DNA from: Blasia pusilla | Taxonomy: Eukaryota; Marchantiophyta; Marchantiopsida; Blasiales | DNA length: 64,000 nt | NCBI GenBank assembly: GCA_050084515.1 | Contig: CM114275.1 | Span: 1,860,001 to 1,924,000 of the forward strand | Direction: 5' to 3' | Shown here: piece by piece, positions 1-10,342 of the stretch | Layout of the letters: each line of letters opens with the position of its first letter | How positions within the stretch are numbered: the stretch's first letter is position 1 | Notes under the pieces: generated by a model | Databases searched by the model: none | Seen by the model: only the letters and a program-made list of their open reading frames with translations | What the model was told of the DNA's origin: nothing | Position numbers and translations under genes: made by a program

Positions 1-2619
1 GAGCACTTCATCCTCTCGATTGCGCACGTCCGTTATTCCCTCGGCTCTGTTCATGGCCTCCAGAAGCTCCGATGGCATGAACGGCAGCTCGGACAAGAGC
101 CGCCCCACAATGGCAAGCCCGAGTGTCAGACGGGCCAACTTCTCGTCGATGTCTTTCAAAATCTCTTGCTCTATAGTCGAGAGGTGTCTACCTGCTCGCA
201 TCAGCGTGACTGCCTCCGAGACCGACAAGAATGACAGCTCCATGGCCCTCAGCTGCATGACCCGAGACAGTCTCGTGGTGATGATCACATGAGACGCGCC
301 TCCGGTACTGGGAAGAAGATCGGTGATCTCCTTCCCGTCCCACCAATCCCGCTCGCTTTCCAGATTGTCGATAATTACAAGGAATGGAACATCTCTCGAA
401 AGCTCTCGTCTTATGCGTTGATAGGCCTCCGTTTCCTGCTCATCGAAGGACCGCACTCGACCTCGATCGGGCCCGGATTGTGTCTCCGAGCCCACGTCTA
501 CTCCTAGGAACATGGACAGGTTGAGGTAGTTTTGACGGATGTAGCGATTTTCGCCGCTCACCCAAAGAATCAACCTGTATTTATCGGCATTCCTGTACGC
601 GTACTCCAGGGCGAGCTCTGTCTTCCCGATCCCAGCAACCCCACAAATACAAGCGCAGCTCTGGTTGCAGGAAGCGGCCGGATCCAAATGCTCCTTGGCA
701 TTGTGCGCCTCCCGCTTGCGCTGCATGTGTCTCTCCCTCTGCATCTGCCTCCCGCGCTGCGAATCCCTTCCCCTCTGCGCGTCTCGCCCTCTGTGAACCT
801 CAGCTTCAATCTCATGCCTTGGCTGGATTCCAGGGTCGGCCTGCGGCTCTTTGCCCTTGGAAGCCTTGGGGATTGCAGTAGCTTCCCCGTCCTCCCCGCG
901 AGCGCTCGAGGCTGGTGCATCCTTCAAATCAGAATCCCTCACTTTCCGGGACGACACATCGCTCGGAAGCGCGCAGGCTTCGTTCTTCTTGCCCGGCTCC
1001 CCTTTGAGTCTCTCGATCTCGTGTAAATCCAGTTCGCTGGCTTCTCTGACAAAGAACAACATCTCCTCCAGGCATTTCAGCTCTTTTTCTCTCCCAGTGA
1101 AGTTGAGATTTCTAGGGAATGGGAATTCGACAACGTCGATTCTCTCCGTCTGCACTCTCTCTCGCTCTGCTATGCTCCTCCTCCCGAGCCTCGTGCCCAG
1201 GAGCCCCACAGCTTTACGAATGCAGGCCCGCCAATTTCCGTCGTGGGCTTCCAATCTCCACTCCTCCGCCTTCACTAAACCCTCCACGACACTTTTCCAT
1301 TCCACTTCCTCTCCTTCGTAAGCATTCCACAACTCTCCTCCGTACTTTTCCCATATTTTCCCCCGCCTACCCACGATGTCCCTCACGATGCAGTCGGAGG
1401 GCGCCAAATCGAAGAACACAGGCACTAAATTCCTGCGATCCAGAAACACCCGGAGCTCCTCCATGGTCCACGGATTCGAGAAGACAGTTTTCGAAACTAT
1501 CACGACTCCGAACGTCGCCGAGTTCATAATTCGGCGAGTGATGTCGTGACTCCGCGTGTCCGAAAACAGAGATCGATCCGCTGAAAAGCATGCCACACCT
1601 TGCAACTCGAGTTCGGCTCTCATCCATTTCGCGAATCGCAGGAGAGCAGGACACTTCCCATACAAGCTAATAAACACATCGCAGCTGCGTGGCCTCCCGG
1701 CCGAGGATGGAGAGGCAGATTGTCGAAGGAAGGATGGCCCCGGACTCGCCGGTACCCGTAGAAAAGAAGGACCCGGGCTTCCCTGCAGTTGCCCAGCTAC
1801 GCCTGCGAAAGGATTGTGATTGCGCGGAGGAGGGGGCCCTGTGATGGACGACGAAGGGAAGAAGGGTGAATCTCTCGTCGGGCTGGCCAGGAGAGCCGCG
1901 GGATTGGGACGCACGGGAGGTCGATCCCCTCGTGGCGTGTGAATGGCGGAGCTGGAGAATGATCCTGAGGGAGGCGTGAGGAAGGGAGTTCCCGACGTTG
2001 GAGTGGACGGGGAGAAGAATGGCGAATCGTGGGCGGATTGGAATGCGGAGTAGGTCGGAGACCCGAGATTGCGGAAGGAACGAGAAGGCGAGCCGCCATT
2101 GGAAGCAGGAGCCGGTGGTGGTGTGGAAACAACTGCAGCGATACTCGTAGTCTGGTCCGGGGAACTTCGACGAGACGAGGCGGAAGACGAGGCCGAGGAT
2201 GAGAGGGTGGTGGATCCTGTGGAAGAAGGCGAGGAGGCAGTCGAGGATGACGACGACGAGAGAGAAGAGGAAGACGCCGAACTGGAGATTGGGGGAGGAG
2301 GGATGCAGTGGGACATGGAGGGCGAGGACGAAGGTGATGATGAGGGATCCGTGAATCGCACGCCCAGCGGAGCGCCCCGGCGGGCAGGAGACGGAAATGA
2401 GACATTGCTGTTGCTGCCAAGGAGGTGCGGATGCGGGAGAGGAGAAGGCACAGGAGGTTCAGACCACGGGACAGGAGGTGGAGGGAAAGCAATAGGAGCC
2501 GTTAAGGAAGGATTGGCTGCTGTAGTCCCTTCAGCCAGAGAAGAGACCGAGGAGGTTGCGGTCCGGAATGAATTCTCTGTCAAATGCGATACACCAGCTG
2601 ATGCGGAACCATTATCCAT
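1..2619 (-). CDS. XTNX/TNP-type TIR-NB-ARC protein, N-terminal 873 codons (3' end beyond window)
   Basis: One uninterrupted minus-strand frame runs from an ATG at 2619-2617 to the window edge. This is the first ATG after an in-frame stop near 2750. Residues 1-313 are Ser/Pro-rich and low-complexity, including a short SPFFSPSTPTSG motif like one in Arabidopsis XTNX proteins. A TIR domain begins near residue 314 (CDVFISLYGK) and ends about residue 450. A charged linker follows, then NB-ARC: P-loop GVAGIGKT at residues 660-667 (639-619), kinase-2 LVIIDN with Asp about 751, an RNBS-B-like IITTRLSR and a GLPL-like LTLGLAIV near 830. The match is to the conserved XTNX group (Arabidopsis AT4G23440/AT5G56220 type), which usually carries a TPR-like C-terminus. 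That part lies outside the window. XTNX genes are normally kept at low copy and are not clearly classical pathogen sensors, so an immune role is not shown here. No intron is visible in this part. Confidence 0.9.
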   Translation of the reverse strand, partial: MDNGSASAGVSHLTENSFRTATSSVSSLAEGTTAANPSLTAPIAFPPPPVPWSEPPVPSPLPHPHLLGSNSNVSFPSPARRGAPLGVRFTDPSSSPSSSPSMSHCIPPPPISSSASSSSLSSSSSSTASSPSSTGSTTLSSSASSSASSRRSSPDQTTSIAAVVSTPPPAPASNGGSPSRSFRNLGSPTYSAFQSAHDSPFFSPSTPTSGTPFLTPPSGSFSSSAIHTPRGDRPPVRPNPAALLASPTRDSPFFPSSSITGPPPPRNHNPFAGVAGQLQGSPGPSFLRVPASPGPSFLRQSASPSSAGRPRSCDVFISLYGKCPALLRFAKWMRAELELQGVACFSADRSLFSDTRSHDITRRIMNSATFGVVIVSKTVFSNPWTMEELRVFLDRRNLVPVFFDLAPSDCIVRDIVGRRGKIWEKYGGELWNAYEGEEVEWKSVVEGLVKAEEWRLEAHDGNWRACIRKAVGLLGTRLGRRSIAERERVQTERIDVVEFPFPRNLNFTGREKELKCLEEMLFFVREASELDLHEIERLKGEPGKKNEACALPSDVSSRKVRDSDLKDAPASSARGEDGEATAIPKASKGKEPQADPGIQPRHEIEAEVHRGRDAQRGRDSQRGRQMQRERHMQRKREAHNAKEHLDPAASCNQSCACICGVAGIGKTELALEYAYRNADKYRLILWVSGENRYIRQNYLNLSMFLGVDVGSETQSGPDRGRVRSFDEQETEAYQRIRRELSRDVPFLVIIDNLESERDWWDGKEITDLLPSTGGASHVIITTRLSRVMQLRAMELSFLSVSEAVTLMRAGRHLSTIEQEILKDIDEKLARLTLGLAIVGRLLSELPFMPSELLEAMNRAEGITDVRNREDEVL

Positions 2620-3441
2620 AGAGGAATGGTACGTGCTGGGCCAGAGCGAGAGCTCACCATCCAGGTGGTCGAAGAGAGAGGTGGAAAGGAAAGAAACCGA
2701 GCAAGAATGGAGAAGAATGCGGTTTGGAACTCGAACATGGACATAGAATCAGGCCTTCAAAGCATTTCAGAGAGAGATAGCGCGGACGATTCCGGCGGGC
2801 TAGCCGCTGGGGCTTCTCCCTCTCCATGCTGCATCATTAAAAACCTGTGGCGAAAATCTCAGCAGCAGCAACGAGTTGTGATCGTCCTTCGGTCCTTCCG
2901 TTTCCTCGTCACAGCCAGCCTCTCCTCTCCCAGATTGCATTCCCACCGCCACCTCATCGACCCACTTCTTCCTCATCTTCCTGCACCCATACTGCACATC
3001 AGCTTCAACATAATCTATCCCGTTCATGCTCCCTTTCCAACCTTCTACGACCCATCTATCCTCCCTACCTCGCTGCTTTCCTCCGGCCGCTACATTCTCG
3101 ATCTTCGCGGAACCTCCGTTTCCCATCCTCCATCTCGGATTCTCGGGGTCAGTCACATGTCCCTGCGTGCCCGACTCCGCTCACATGCAAGAGACAAAAC
3201 GGGACCTCCCGCGAACAGATGCGCAGTAAGAGAGACCGGAGAAGCATGGATGCTTCGACTACGTCACGGCTCGCGGGCTCATGGCGACGAGAGAAGGAAC
3301 ACAGGCAGAGAATAGAGAAGAGACAAGAGGAAAGAGAAAGCTGTCATGAGCAGCGGGGGAAGGTGAATGACAGTAGCACTTGGGGAAGAAAGACTGCGCA
3401 AAATGAGGAACCGAATTGGCTTTCCGGAGAGTACTCCGAAA

Positions 3442-3472
3442 TCTCCTCTCTCTCTCTCTCTCCCTCTCTTTT
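3442..3472. repeat. CT-rich polypyrimidine tract
   Basis: A run of CT dinucleotides with small interruptions about 0.8 kb upstream of the XTNX start codon. Read on the minus strand it is GA-rich, as is common in plant core promoters and leaders. Any regulatory role is inference. Confidence 0.6.
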
Positions 3473-4775
3473 TTGCTCGCTCTCCCCCGGGAACTCTTTG
3501 TCTGGCACTAAATCTCGCGTCGCGCCGACTGGGGCTCGTCGTCGTCATTAGCGAGGATCGTTGGGTCTGTGGTGCTGGCGATCATGAATGTCGATTAGAG
3601 CCAATTAATGCGTGACGTTATGTGTAACTCAGTGCTGGCTGACGTGCCGTGAGCATCTACGGTTGCATCTCTGGAGTCTGGACGACGATGGCATCTCGGG
3701 CGGTATCGGATCATCAACGCTAAGCGGATGGGGAATTAAGTCTCCAATTAGCTTTCTACTACTGCACAGTGGGCACACGCGTTTGAGTCCCCGCCAGGTT
3801 TAGCTTCCGCTGGAGGACCCTCATGTGGCCGGTGGCTAGTGCTCGTAGAAGTAAATTTAGAAATTTGTGATACGTAATTCAAAGTTTCAAATTTTCCCGA
3901 TACAAATCAAAATGGCTTTTTTCAAAAATCTTGAACTTTCCGACTGTTAGTCGCGTGTTGGGACCGGGATCGCGTACAGTCGACAATTACCGGGTATTTC
4001 GTCGGTGAAGTACTTCAACACCAGTTACCGATGAGCTTCTCGTTTAACGGCGCCGCCGTACGTGGCGTTCGTCACCGTGAAGCCAGTGACGTTGAATTCA
4101 TGAGCGAGCGAGGATTGAGCAGTCGCTGCGGGGCGGGCGAGGAATTTCCGGATCGCGCACCGGGAATTTCATGCGGCCAGGCCAGACGGGACGGGACGGG
4201 AGAGTTACGATTCCAGGGTGTGTGGTCATAGCGCGGGGCCCTGGAAGCGGAAAAAGTGTGGATCGGCTACGGCGGCAGGAGTGGCAGGCGAACCGGTCGG
4301 GTTTGATGCACTGCCGCGTACACTGTAGCGCGGGATGGGACAATAGGGCCACTCATTTCCTCCCGACGGGAACAAATACGGGGACGGAGGAAATTCCCGT
4401 GTAGTCCACACGAGTGGATTTTATTGAATAATAGAAAACTTCTTAAAAACAAGAATTTAAAAATTGATATCGTCTGAAAATCTCTTTCGAATTGTCGTCC
4501 TACAAATTGCCGTTCCCAGAAACGGGAGCCGTGTGTAGGTACCCGTTTCTTCAAACGGGCCTCCGCCGTTGCCACGACTCCCGGGGGCCTCCCAACTCCG
4601 GCAGTGAGTGGCCCTAATGTATCTGTACGAGGGACAGAGACAGAGGGGAGGAGGGGCGGTAGAACTAACCGTCAGCCATACACTACTAATACTCACGCAG
4701 AAAGTGATTGGAGCGCCAATGCCCTCAAACAGTACGTAAATGCGTCTCCGCGTCGCGTATCCGAAGGCAACGCCG

Positions 4776-4813
4776 TATAGTGAGAGCTTAAATGCCCAAG
4801 TTCTCTCACTATA
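4776..4813. repeat. Inverted repeat, 11-bp arms
   Basis: Arms TATAGTGAGAG (4776-4786) and CTCTCACTATA (4803-4813) pair perfectly across a 16-nt spacer. No function is assigned. Confidence 0.6.
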
Positions 4814-5327
4814 ACCTCTCGGCGAGGCAAACAGGCTGACTTGACGCCCCGATCGCAACTGGCCGACCCGGTCATGCCAGCCAGCCCAGTTCGACAGCCA
4901 GTGAAGTGCGATCGATTCGGTCAACTTGTATTTTGCCCATGGCGCTATTGTTCTCTCCCTCCCTGTATTGCTCTCCCAGCGAGCCCTTCCTAGTTCCACC
5001 GCGCTCCTAGTTCCTAGTTGAGGTTTGTATCGTGACGGGTTCCCCATCCTTTTTTCCACATATGTTTTATTTCTCCGCGCGACTGTGATTTCGGAATCCG
5101 GATCCATCCGTCTGCGTGCGAGAGTGCGCGCACGTAGGCATGGCAGAAGTCGTCATTGATGCTGCCGCCCCTTCTTTCCTCCACTCCTCCGCAGTCCGCA
5201 CCTGCCACCCGGTGTCTGATCAAATCTCCCTCTTTCCTCTTTCACCAACACCACGAACGAGCGAGAACATGCCCCCGCCTCCCCCACCATCTACCGATTG
5301 TACTTCCACTCCTCGCTCTACTCTACT

Positions 5328-5346
5328 CTAGTCTACCCTAGACTAG
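5328..5346. repeat. Short palindrome, 8-bp arms
   Basis: CTAGTCTA and TAGACTAG flank a 3-nt CCC spacer, next to CTCTA repeats. Possibly chance within a low-complexity stretch. Confidence 0.5.
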
Positions 5347-5849
5347 GTTGGACTAGTCCCGGCTAGCCTACAGATACCCGACAGGCAACAGAAGAGGAGG
5401 GTGTAGGGCCATATCCGAGCCGACGGAACGTCACGGAAGCGGCAGCTCAGCGATCCCGGCGTCCCTTCCTTCCCGGCCGGCTCCATGAGTCCATCCGTCC
5501 GTGTTATCAAGTACGCTGCTCCGCTCTCTCGAGCATCGAGCCCGGCGATGGCGGGGCGGCGCCGGGGCCCCCCACCCACTGCGATCCATTTCCACGGCAG
5601 GGGGCCGCACGTTCTCCTCTCCCTGGCGAGCAGGCGGGCAGTGCATGCAGATAGAAGAAGAAGGATTGCGGAGGGGCCCCTCGCGAGGGAACGACGGTCG
5701 GTGAGACAGTTGAAGACTCGAACGAAACAGCTTGTTCGCTTCCCTTCGCTTTGCTCGAGTCTCGACGGATGGATTGATAAATCTATATTACGTTGGGGTA
5801 GTTGAAATGTCGATGACGAACATTTTGTAGGGTACTGTAGAACTTAGAC

Positions 5850-6720
5850 ATGGAGCGAGCGGCTCCTTCTCCCGTAACGTCTCCCTTCGGACTGAACAGA
5901 GTTTAACAGACGAACCCGGCTCCTCCTGCTCCGATAATTCTGATTCCGCCTCCAATCATACTCCACCGATCCTCCACGCTGCCATTACTCCAACTTTCTC
6001 AGAGGAAGCATCCTCCACCTCCTTCCCTCCCGACCTTACGGCAGTTCCCGGTCTCTTCCCAGGTTATGAATTCATGCTGCCATTATTCGCTCGCTCCCTC
6101 CAGGCCAGAATGATTATTAAAAATAAGACCTTTGAGACGATCGTCCATGAATTGGCCTCAAGCCGCCATGCGTTCTTCCGTCGCAGCTCCCTTTCGATCG
6201 ACAGCTGAAATTTTCGGAAATTTGGCCCCTACCCCACTCCTCCTTCGCAACCCTAAAGAGCCTAAACTCGCTCCAAGTCGAAGACGCCATATCCTCGATC
6301 CTCCTCCGGTCTTCGAAACTCCGTGGTCAACTCCACTCAATACTTCCAATCCACATGCTCCTTCCTCGGCCCCATTGCTTTGCACGGAGGATCGTCCCCT
6401 TCTTTAGTTACGAGCCATGGATCGCGGCTGCTGCGATCGCAGCGCTCGAATCTCTCGGCGTACCGCTCTCCACGAACGTCCGTCCACCTGAAACTCCACT
6501 TGTGACCGCACTCGATTGGATTGAAGCCCGAGTCCGTCTGCCTCTGTCTTACTGGACTTACACGGACGGAAACTCCACCGGACTCGATCTGCTTGAGAAA
6601 CCAGTTCGGGGGAAGTACGAGGGAGTTATGCCATTACGATATTTTATTATTGAAATTCAAATTGGATTTGGGTGTGTACTTCATGGAAAGTGCCCTCGTA
6701 GTACGAGAGCCTATACGTGA
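5850..6720 (+). pseudogene. Frameshifted pseudogene of an unrecognised protein
   Basis: Protein-like sequence continues through three frames. An ATG at 5850 opens a short Ser/Pro-rich frame (stop about 5909). A second frame covers about 5905-6208 and includes LPLFARSLQARM and HELASSRHAFFRRSSL, then ends at a TGA at about 6206. A third frame continues directly to a stop at 6718-6720 with RSSKLRGQLHSI, FFSYEPWIAAAAIAAL, RPPETPLVTALDWIEAR and SYWTYTDGNSTGLDLLEKP. Each frame change needs only a one-base shift and no intron is needed, so a broken gene or retrocopy is likely. Homology may already end near 6645, since the last 25 codons look unrelated. I do not recognise the family. Alternatives are a real gene with unusual splicing or sequencing errors at two points. 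Confidence 0.45.
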
Positions 6721-8715
6721 GTACTAAGTGATCGGTATTAACGACATTGACCACATCCCTCTACCGAGTCTACTTTGCTGCTTAAGACCACCTCACACCT
6801 CAAAGATCGTCCATCATCACGAAATATTATTAGTCAGCCCCATTTTAATTGTCCCTAAGGTACATTCCCATCGTCATTAGCACTGCATTTTCCTCCTACC
6901 AAAGTATAGTAGCCATAAGCTCAACTGAACGAAGGGTTTCTTCCCTTCTCCTCTTACCACTACTCCTTAGTATACAAAAGGTTATACGCACGTTGGTAAA
7001 CCCTAAACTTCTATGACGAGGGTATGCAGATATGAAGGAAAACTCTTATATTAAACCCTGGCCGACCCTCGAGGTCCCCGCACCTCAAGGGTCGCAATTT
7101 TTTAATAAGAAGAAATGGGAGAATGCACATGTAGCCTCTGAGTTTTCGAACTTTTAAGAATTTTATTTTTAGAAGTGGAGAGGTTATTAAAGGATATGGG
7201 AGAAGTGGGAGGGTTTGGCACGTTGGATTAGTTTTTTACAACCTCTTGCGAAAGGAAGATTGTGGCAAACTATGGTCATTTCCCATTACCATCGTACATC
7301 ATCATTCCCCATCTCTCCCAAGAGCATGCCCTCGACATCTTTCATTTCCTGGTTTTAAAAAACTAGTTTAGGATTGCTGAATTCTTGTGTGGGTGTGTGT
7401 GTGAGAAAGAGAGAAAGTAAAGAGTATCATTTGGGTTAGGACCTTAGGTCCTCTTTTCCACCTCCATGTACTCTTCGATTGAAGCACACTTTGCGCCTCA
7501 AAATCTCATGGCCCTTTAGAGTCCTCAGAAACAATAAATCACTTCATCCTCGCCTCCTCTAGTTGTTCTTAAGATCTTGGATGCCCTCCAAGTGATTTGG
7601 GATTCCACTAGTAAAAAAAATCATATTAGATTTCATATGTGATAATTAGATCACATTTGAAGGGATCTCCATTTAATCCTTCAATTTTTTGACATCAAAA
7701 TTGAGGAGAAAGGTTTGAACCAGAATTGAACCCATCACATTCAGGAGAAACTTCAATTAATCTCCAAATTGTAAGTCCAAAAAGATGGCCCCCCAACGAG
7801 TACACACAACACTATGAACACACATCCCCATAACTATGCATGCGCATACCAAAAATATTTTTTTTGAATCCTATGCAGATTCTTGGCTTCCCCAAAACAG
7901 TCCTTCGAGGAAAATTGCTCATTCTCAAAATGCATTGAGTCACAAGTTGTAGTAACTGGAAGGATTTTGTCCACATCTTTTGTTAGAGGGAGAAAACCAT
8001 TTGTTTGTCCACTTCCCTCAATTCATAAGTTTAATCTTTTTCCGTCTCTTCGAGTGTATGCCTTCTCCGTTCAAAGTTCATTTTTTACCCAATTTTATTC
8101 CACCATTCAGTGGTGAAATTGTATTCGTGGAACATGTAATACTACATAGGTACATCCTCTTAGAATCTTCCATTAGAAAAAAAGGATTAATTAACGAGGA
8201 ATCAAATCCACGCGTGCGTTAATTTTCTTTTGGGAAAATAAATTTCCTCTCTTGAAGGTTCTATGTGAAGGCCGCCCGTTATGGATAACTCTTTTCTTAC
8301 AAATAAATTTAGATAACTTAGAAATTTAATTATTAATTAAAGAGTGGAGCATATCTTGGTCGTAAATTGAAGAAATTAATGTAAAAATTTTATGTGAATC
8401 GCAGCTATGGCGAACAATGATCGTTTCTCCAAATTTAGAAGTAATATTCATAAAACCTGTATTATCGGCACAAAATATTATAGGCTTTTATTATTCTATT
8501 TACCTCCACTTATAACTTATTTTACAATAAATTTATCATAAATGCTCCTTCGATTAATGCGCATTGCAAAAGTCCCACGACGAACTTCACTTAGAAATCA
8601 ATTGCCACATATTATACAAACAATTAAAAAGCTCAAGAATATTGACTCAAGTACGATAACGAGTAAACATTAAGGCAATAGTCAACTCATTCGGCTATGG
8701 TGTCAATCCCCAACA
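6721..8715. other. AT-rich intergenic DNA, no gene seen
   Basis: Both strands lack a convincing coding frame. A short GT/GA-rich stretch lies near 7390-7420. The boundary at 8716 is where the LTR-like repeat begins. Confidence 0.5.
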
Positions 8716-9950
8716 TGTCACGTCCTTTAGGATAGATCGGTGAGATCTACTAGAGCGTCTTCAAGAGGAGGCCATGTTCCCCTTCGTTTGGCTCATTTGG
8801 AGCCATTGACTCATTTGGGTATATTGGGAAAATAGGTTACCATGGAGAGAGCTTGGGAGAGGAGGGTATATATCCCAAGGAGAGAGAGCTTGAGAGCTCA
8901 TTCTCTCTTTGTTGAACCTCTTGGCTTCATTGAGTATAATCCAAGCCTCTCATTAGGAGAGTGGGTTTGGTTTTTCCTGGTTACCATTTTAGAGTTTCGT
9001 TGTGTTTCAGTAAGGGACCATGTTCCTGCGTCATGAGTGGGAGTGCTCACGGGTGAGCAAGGGGTTGATCATTCAGTTTGTTGTTTTCCTTTACCAACAA
9101 AAGAGTGGCGCGAGTTGAGGAGTAGGTTGCGCCCAAATGCTGGTAGAATTTGAGTGTGTGGGCGGATTACCCATGCCGGTGCTCTTGGGAGCACCACGTA
9201 GCTTTCTGATTTGTCTTTTCACAATTTTTACATTTTCGTTGGGAGAAATCAGTGCGGAAGCGCTGCCGAATGTTGGGTAGAAGAAAGAGACGTTGGGGTT
9301 TACGACAGTCCCCATCAGTTTCTATAGGATTTTTTGATTCAAAATATTTTTTCACACTACCGTAGATCTTGAAGCTGTGCACGTTGTGCAACAGATGGTG
9401 CGCGATTTGGAGCTGCGAGCAGAAAGTTATGGCCAATTTTGTAAACTGCCAAATTTAGGGTAAAAATCGAAAGCCTAAAACAGCAGCCGCCGTTGGCGGC
9501 GCCGTCATCGCCATCGCTGTCGCCAATGGCCAGGCCGTCAACCCGTCGGCCAAGCTGTCAACCCGTCGTCCAGGACTTCAACCCGTCGCCAGGCCGTCAA
9601 CCCGTCGCCAGGCCATCAACCCTTTTCCAGGACATCAACCCTTCGCCAAGACGTCAACCCTTTGCCAGGCCCTTCAACCCGTCAGCGGCCCATTACCCGT
9701 CAAGCTGCTATCGACCGACTGGAGTACTATTCTGGACAACGTGTGACCCAGTGATTTATGGGATGCAAGTTTTCTAGCCGCATTATTATGTTTTGAGTTG
9801 GTAGCCGCTCCACGAAGCTTGAGGACCGTGACGTGACGCCCGTAGCCGCAACGCGCCGCCGATTGCCGCGCCGTGCCGCTCGTGGCCGCACCGCACCGTC
9901 TCGATCGCGGAGCCGCACTGTCATAGTGGATTAGATTGTGTTTTGCTGGT
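8716..9950 (+). repeat. 5' LTR of retroelement A (3' limit approximate)
   Basis: The head, TGTCACGTCCTTTAGGATAG, recurs at 23393 (plus), 53860 (minus) and, degraded, at 22316 (minus). The copies share the same succession of blocks: GGTTACCGTGGAGAGAGCTT, a purine-rich stretch, then CAAGCCTCTCATTAGG and GTGGGTTTGG. The 3' limit comes from alignment with copy B, where GTAACA is followed by a primer-binding-site-like CGGTACCAGAGG at about 20310 (minus). In copy A that site is not readable, so the 9950 boundary is a guess. Confidence 0.65.
9530..9685 (+). repeat. Minisatellite inside the LTR, eight 19-21 bp units
   Basis: Eight head-to-tail units follow the pattern CCAGGCCGTCAACCCGTCG, with variation at three or four positions. 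Unit starts are 9530, 9550, 9570, 9589, 9608, 9627, 9646 and 9665. The open frame across it is a product of the repeat and not a gene. The block is not evident at the matching place in copy B. Confidence 0.8.
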
Positions 9951-10342
9951 TTGAGGAGTTTGGCTTCACGACCGAGTTGGGGTCGAGGTTTGCAGTTGTT
10001 GCGGAGCGATTCAACATTTATTGAGATTACCCATTCTGGTCATTTACCCTGCACGCGTGAGGGATTCTGGGATTTGGGTTGTTGATTTGGGGATATTGGG
10101 TTGTGTGGATGCTGAGAGCATCATATACGTATGTGGTTTAGGGGACATAGACCTGTGTGGGATGTCCAGAGTTGAGGGTAGGTTGTCGATGAGATGATAG
10201 CTTGGTCGATTTGCCGCACCATGCCACTTGTTGCCGCACGTTACACGACTCGGGGAGGGAGAGTGTAGATGGAGTGCCGCATGTTTGGGATGAGTGATTG
10301 AGGGATTACTCACAAGGTTGAGAGTGATCAAGTGAGAGGGGA

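Larger units (their letters stand above)
2620..5849. other. Upstream region of the XTNX-type gene; no supported gene
   Basis: This 3.2 kb holds GC-rich DNA near the gene, a polypyrimidine CT tract (3442-3472) that could lie in a 5' leader, and two short perfect inverted repeats. Open frames here, including a 216-codon minus frame at 4457-5107, have low-complexity or unfamiliar composition and no recognised domain. It probably contains the promoter and leader of the XTNX gene. Confidence 0.5.

Noticed and set aside
1797-2746. Open frames antisense or out of frame to the XTNX N-terminus
   Set aside because: They are shadows of a Ser/Pro-rich coding region; the minus frame beginning at 2619 continues into clear TIR and NB-ARC domains.
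4457-5107. 216-codon minus-strand open frame
   Set aside because: No domain, no splice context and composition like its GC-rich surroundings; probably chance in the XTNX upstream region.
9493-9777. Pro/Arg-rich open frame in the LTR
   Set aside because: It follows the 19-21 bp minisatellite; no gene is expected within an LTR.
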